A stretch of 64,000 nt of DNA from Chloroflexota bacterium. GTDB lineage: Bacteria; Chloroflexota; Limnocylindria; Limnocylindrales; CSP1-4. Below, piece after piece: positions 63,001 to 64,000 of the stretch (positions are counted from its first letter, which is position 1; each line of letters opens with the position of its first letter). The notes beneath the pieces were generated by a model. It saw only the letters and a program-made list of their open reading frames with translations, was not told where the DNA came from and searched no databases. The translations under genes were made by a program, and so were the position numbers. The stretch covers positions 1-64,000 of the forward strand of contig PNAP01000042.1 of assembly GCA_003169735.1 (NCBI GenBank), given 5' to 3'.

Positions 63001-64000
63001 TCAGGCGGCCTTCAGGCCCTGCGGGATGATCACCGTCCCGCCGGACAGGATCTGGATGGCCTTGTCGAGCTGCGGGTCCTGACCGGCCGGCGTGCCATCG
63101 GGGACGGGCAGAACGACATCCGGCGTGATGCCGACGCCGTGGATCCAGGTCTGCTTGGGGGTCAGCCACTTGGCGATCGAGAGTCGGAACCCGCCCGCGT
63201 CGCCGCCGTTCAGGAGTTGCCACTGCTGGATCGTGCCTTTGCCGTAGGTCTTGACCCCGACGAGGGTGGCGCGGCCGGTATCGTGGAGCGCCCCGGCGAC
63301 GATCTCACTGGCGCTGGCGGAGCCGGCGTTGACCAGCAACACGAGCTTGATCGATGGGTCGGTGGCGATGCCGCCGGGCGTGGAATCGTGCTCCAGCAAC
63401 TGGCCGGCGGCGTTCTCCTCCCAGTAGACCGGTCCGCTGGCGATGAACTCGCTGGCCACGCCGAGCGCCTGGTCGACGAATCCCCCCGGGTCGTCGCGCA
63501 GGTCCAGCACCAGCTCGTGGAGTCCCTCGGTGACGACCAGATCCTTGAGGTCGTCGGCGAAATCGCTGGCCACGCTGGCGCCGAAGCTGCTGATCTTGAG
63601 GTAGCCGATGCTGCCGTCGGCGATGACGTCGCTCGTGACATCCTCGGACTGGACGACGTCGCGGACGATGGTCATGGTCACCGGCTGACCGGCGCGTTGC
63701 AGGCCCAGCGTAACCGGCACGCCCTTCGGCCCACGGACCTTGGCCACCACGTCATCGAGGGTCATGCCGACGACGCTCGCCGAGTCGATGCTCAGCAGGA
63801 TGTCGCCATCCTGGAGGCCCGCGGTGAGCGCCGGCGAGCGGCGCAGCACGTGCACAACGACGACCTGGCAGGTGGCGCTGACCGGAGTGCAGGCTGCACC
63901 GGTCGAGTCCTGGGCCGCCATCTCGGCACCGATGCCCTCGAACTCGCCCGAGACGCCGGCCAGGCTGGCCTTGTACTCATCGGAGGTCATGTAGGAAGAG
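63001..64000 (-). CDS. S41 C-terminal processing peptidase, 5' partial
   Basis: The frame stays open past the window end (reading LSY before MTSDEYK), so the N-terminus is outside. About 333 residues are seen: SYMTSDEYKASLAGVSGEFEGIGAEM (a typical CTP linker), a PDZ domain (PALTAGLQDGDILLSIDSASVVGMTLDDVVAKVRGPKGVPVTLGL), and the S41 catalytic core with LVLDLRDDPGGFVDQAL, the Ser in LVNAGSASASEIVAGAL and the Lys in VGVKTYGKGTIQ. The C-terminus TPKQTWIHGVGITPDVVLPVPDG is standard. Acts in the extracytoplasmic space. Confidence 0.93.
   Translation of the reverse strand, partial: SSYMTSDEYKASLAGVSGEFEGIGAEMAAQDSTGAACTPVSATCQVVVVHVLRRSPALTAGLQDGDILLSIDSASVVGMTLDDVVAKVRGPKGVPVTLGLQRAGQPVTMTIVRDVVQSEDVTSDVIADGSIGYLKISSFGASVASDFADDLKDLVVTEGLHELVLDLRDDPGGFVDQALGVASEFIASGPVYWEENAAGQLLEHDSTPGGIATDPSIKLVLLVNAGSASASEIVAGALHDTGRATLVGVKTYGKGTIQQWQLLNGGDAGGFRLSIAKWLTPKQTWIHGVGITPDVVLPVPDGTPAGQDPQLDKAIQILSGGTVIIPQGLKAA

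Overview
The window is GC-rich bacterial chromosomal DNA with densely packed genes and contains a core chromosomal locus. The best taxonomic guess, by inference only, is a GC-rich Chloroflexota-type bacterium (Limnocylindria / Ellin6529-like). Supporting signs are a complex I operon of Chloroflexota/Terrabacteria type, F420-dependent enzymes, sortase and VanW proteins, inositol-lipid genes, no LPS genes, and many leaderless-type promoters (TANNNT 6-9 nt before the start codon). No rRNA, tRNA, CRISPR array, IS element or prophage was seen.

Layout. 1-7.5 kb: housekeeping genes (MidA-like methyltransferase, Nudix, cupin, purH, glpX, HEAT protein, folK, a divergent nucleotidyltransferase-like protein). 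7.8-23 kb: one NADH dehydrogenase (complex I) operon in the order nuoA-B-C-D-H-(I/E)-F-(G/GltD/I)-J-K-L-M-N. 23-30 kb: otsA and otsB, a TlpA-like thioredoxin, a sortase-like protein, a CorA-like transporter, and a divergent MFS exporter/ArsR pair. 30-37 kb: inositol phospholipid and mannolipid genes (PIP synthase-like, inositol-3-phosphate synthase, two PatA/LpxL-like acyltransferases, a PHP protein, a PimA-like glycosyltransferase). 37-45 kb: membrane glycosyltransferases, including a 1768-aa double-glycosyltransferase fusion. 45-55.9 kb: the replication-origin neighbourhood (BFN nuclease, PP2C-like/propeller protein, dciA, recF, dnaN, dnaA on the minus strand; rpmH, rnpA, yidD, yidC, jag on the plus strand). 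55.9-64 kb: VanW protein, TIGR01777 epimerase, Ddn-type oxidoreductase, a lipoprotein, ssrA (tmRNA), an LLM-type oxidoreductase, smpB with a structured leader, and a truncated S41 peptidase.

The most unusual system is the complex I operon. The electron-input arm has been rebuilt. NuoI appears cut in two: its first [4Fe-4S] half is fused to a NuoE domain, and its second half sits at the C-terminus of a NuoG-like protein. That NuoG-like protein has lost the molybdopterin-type domain and carries a GltD/NfnB-like FAD/NAD(P)H module instead. NuoF has a Cys-to-Thr change in its cluster N3 motif and NuoE a Cys-to-Ser change in its [2Fe-2S] motif. The whole resembles the HydABC/Nfn/StnABC-type flavoprotein modules docked on an otherwise normal Q- and P-module, so NADPH, ferredoxin or another donor may feed this complex.

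Other points of interest are two probable non-canonical start codons (ACG for nuoC, CTG for yidC), a beta-propeller-like insertion in the first extracytoplasmic loop of a PMT-type glycosyltransferase, a sortase-like protein whose TLxTC-like motif has Ser for Cys, and a leader RNA with mutually exclusive helices and a perfect extended Shine-Dalgarno sequence upstream of smpB.
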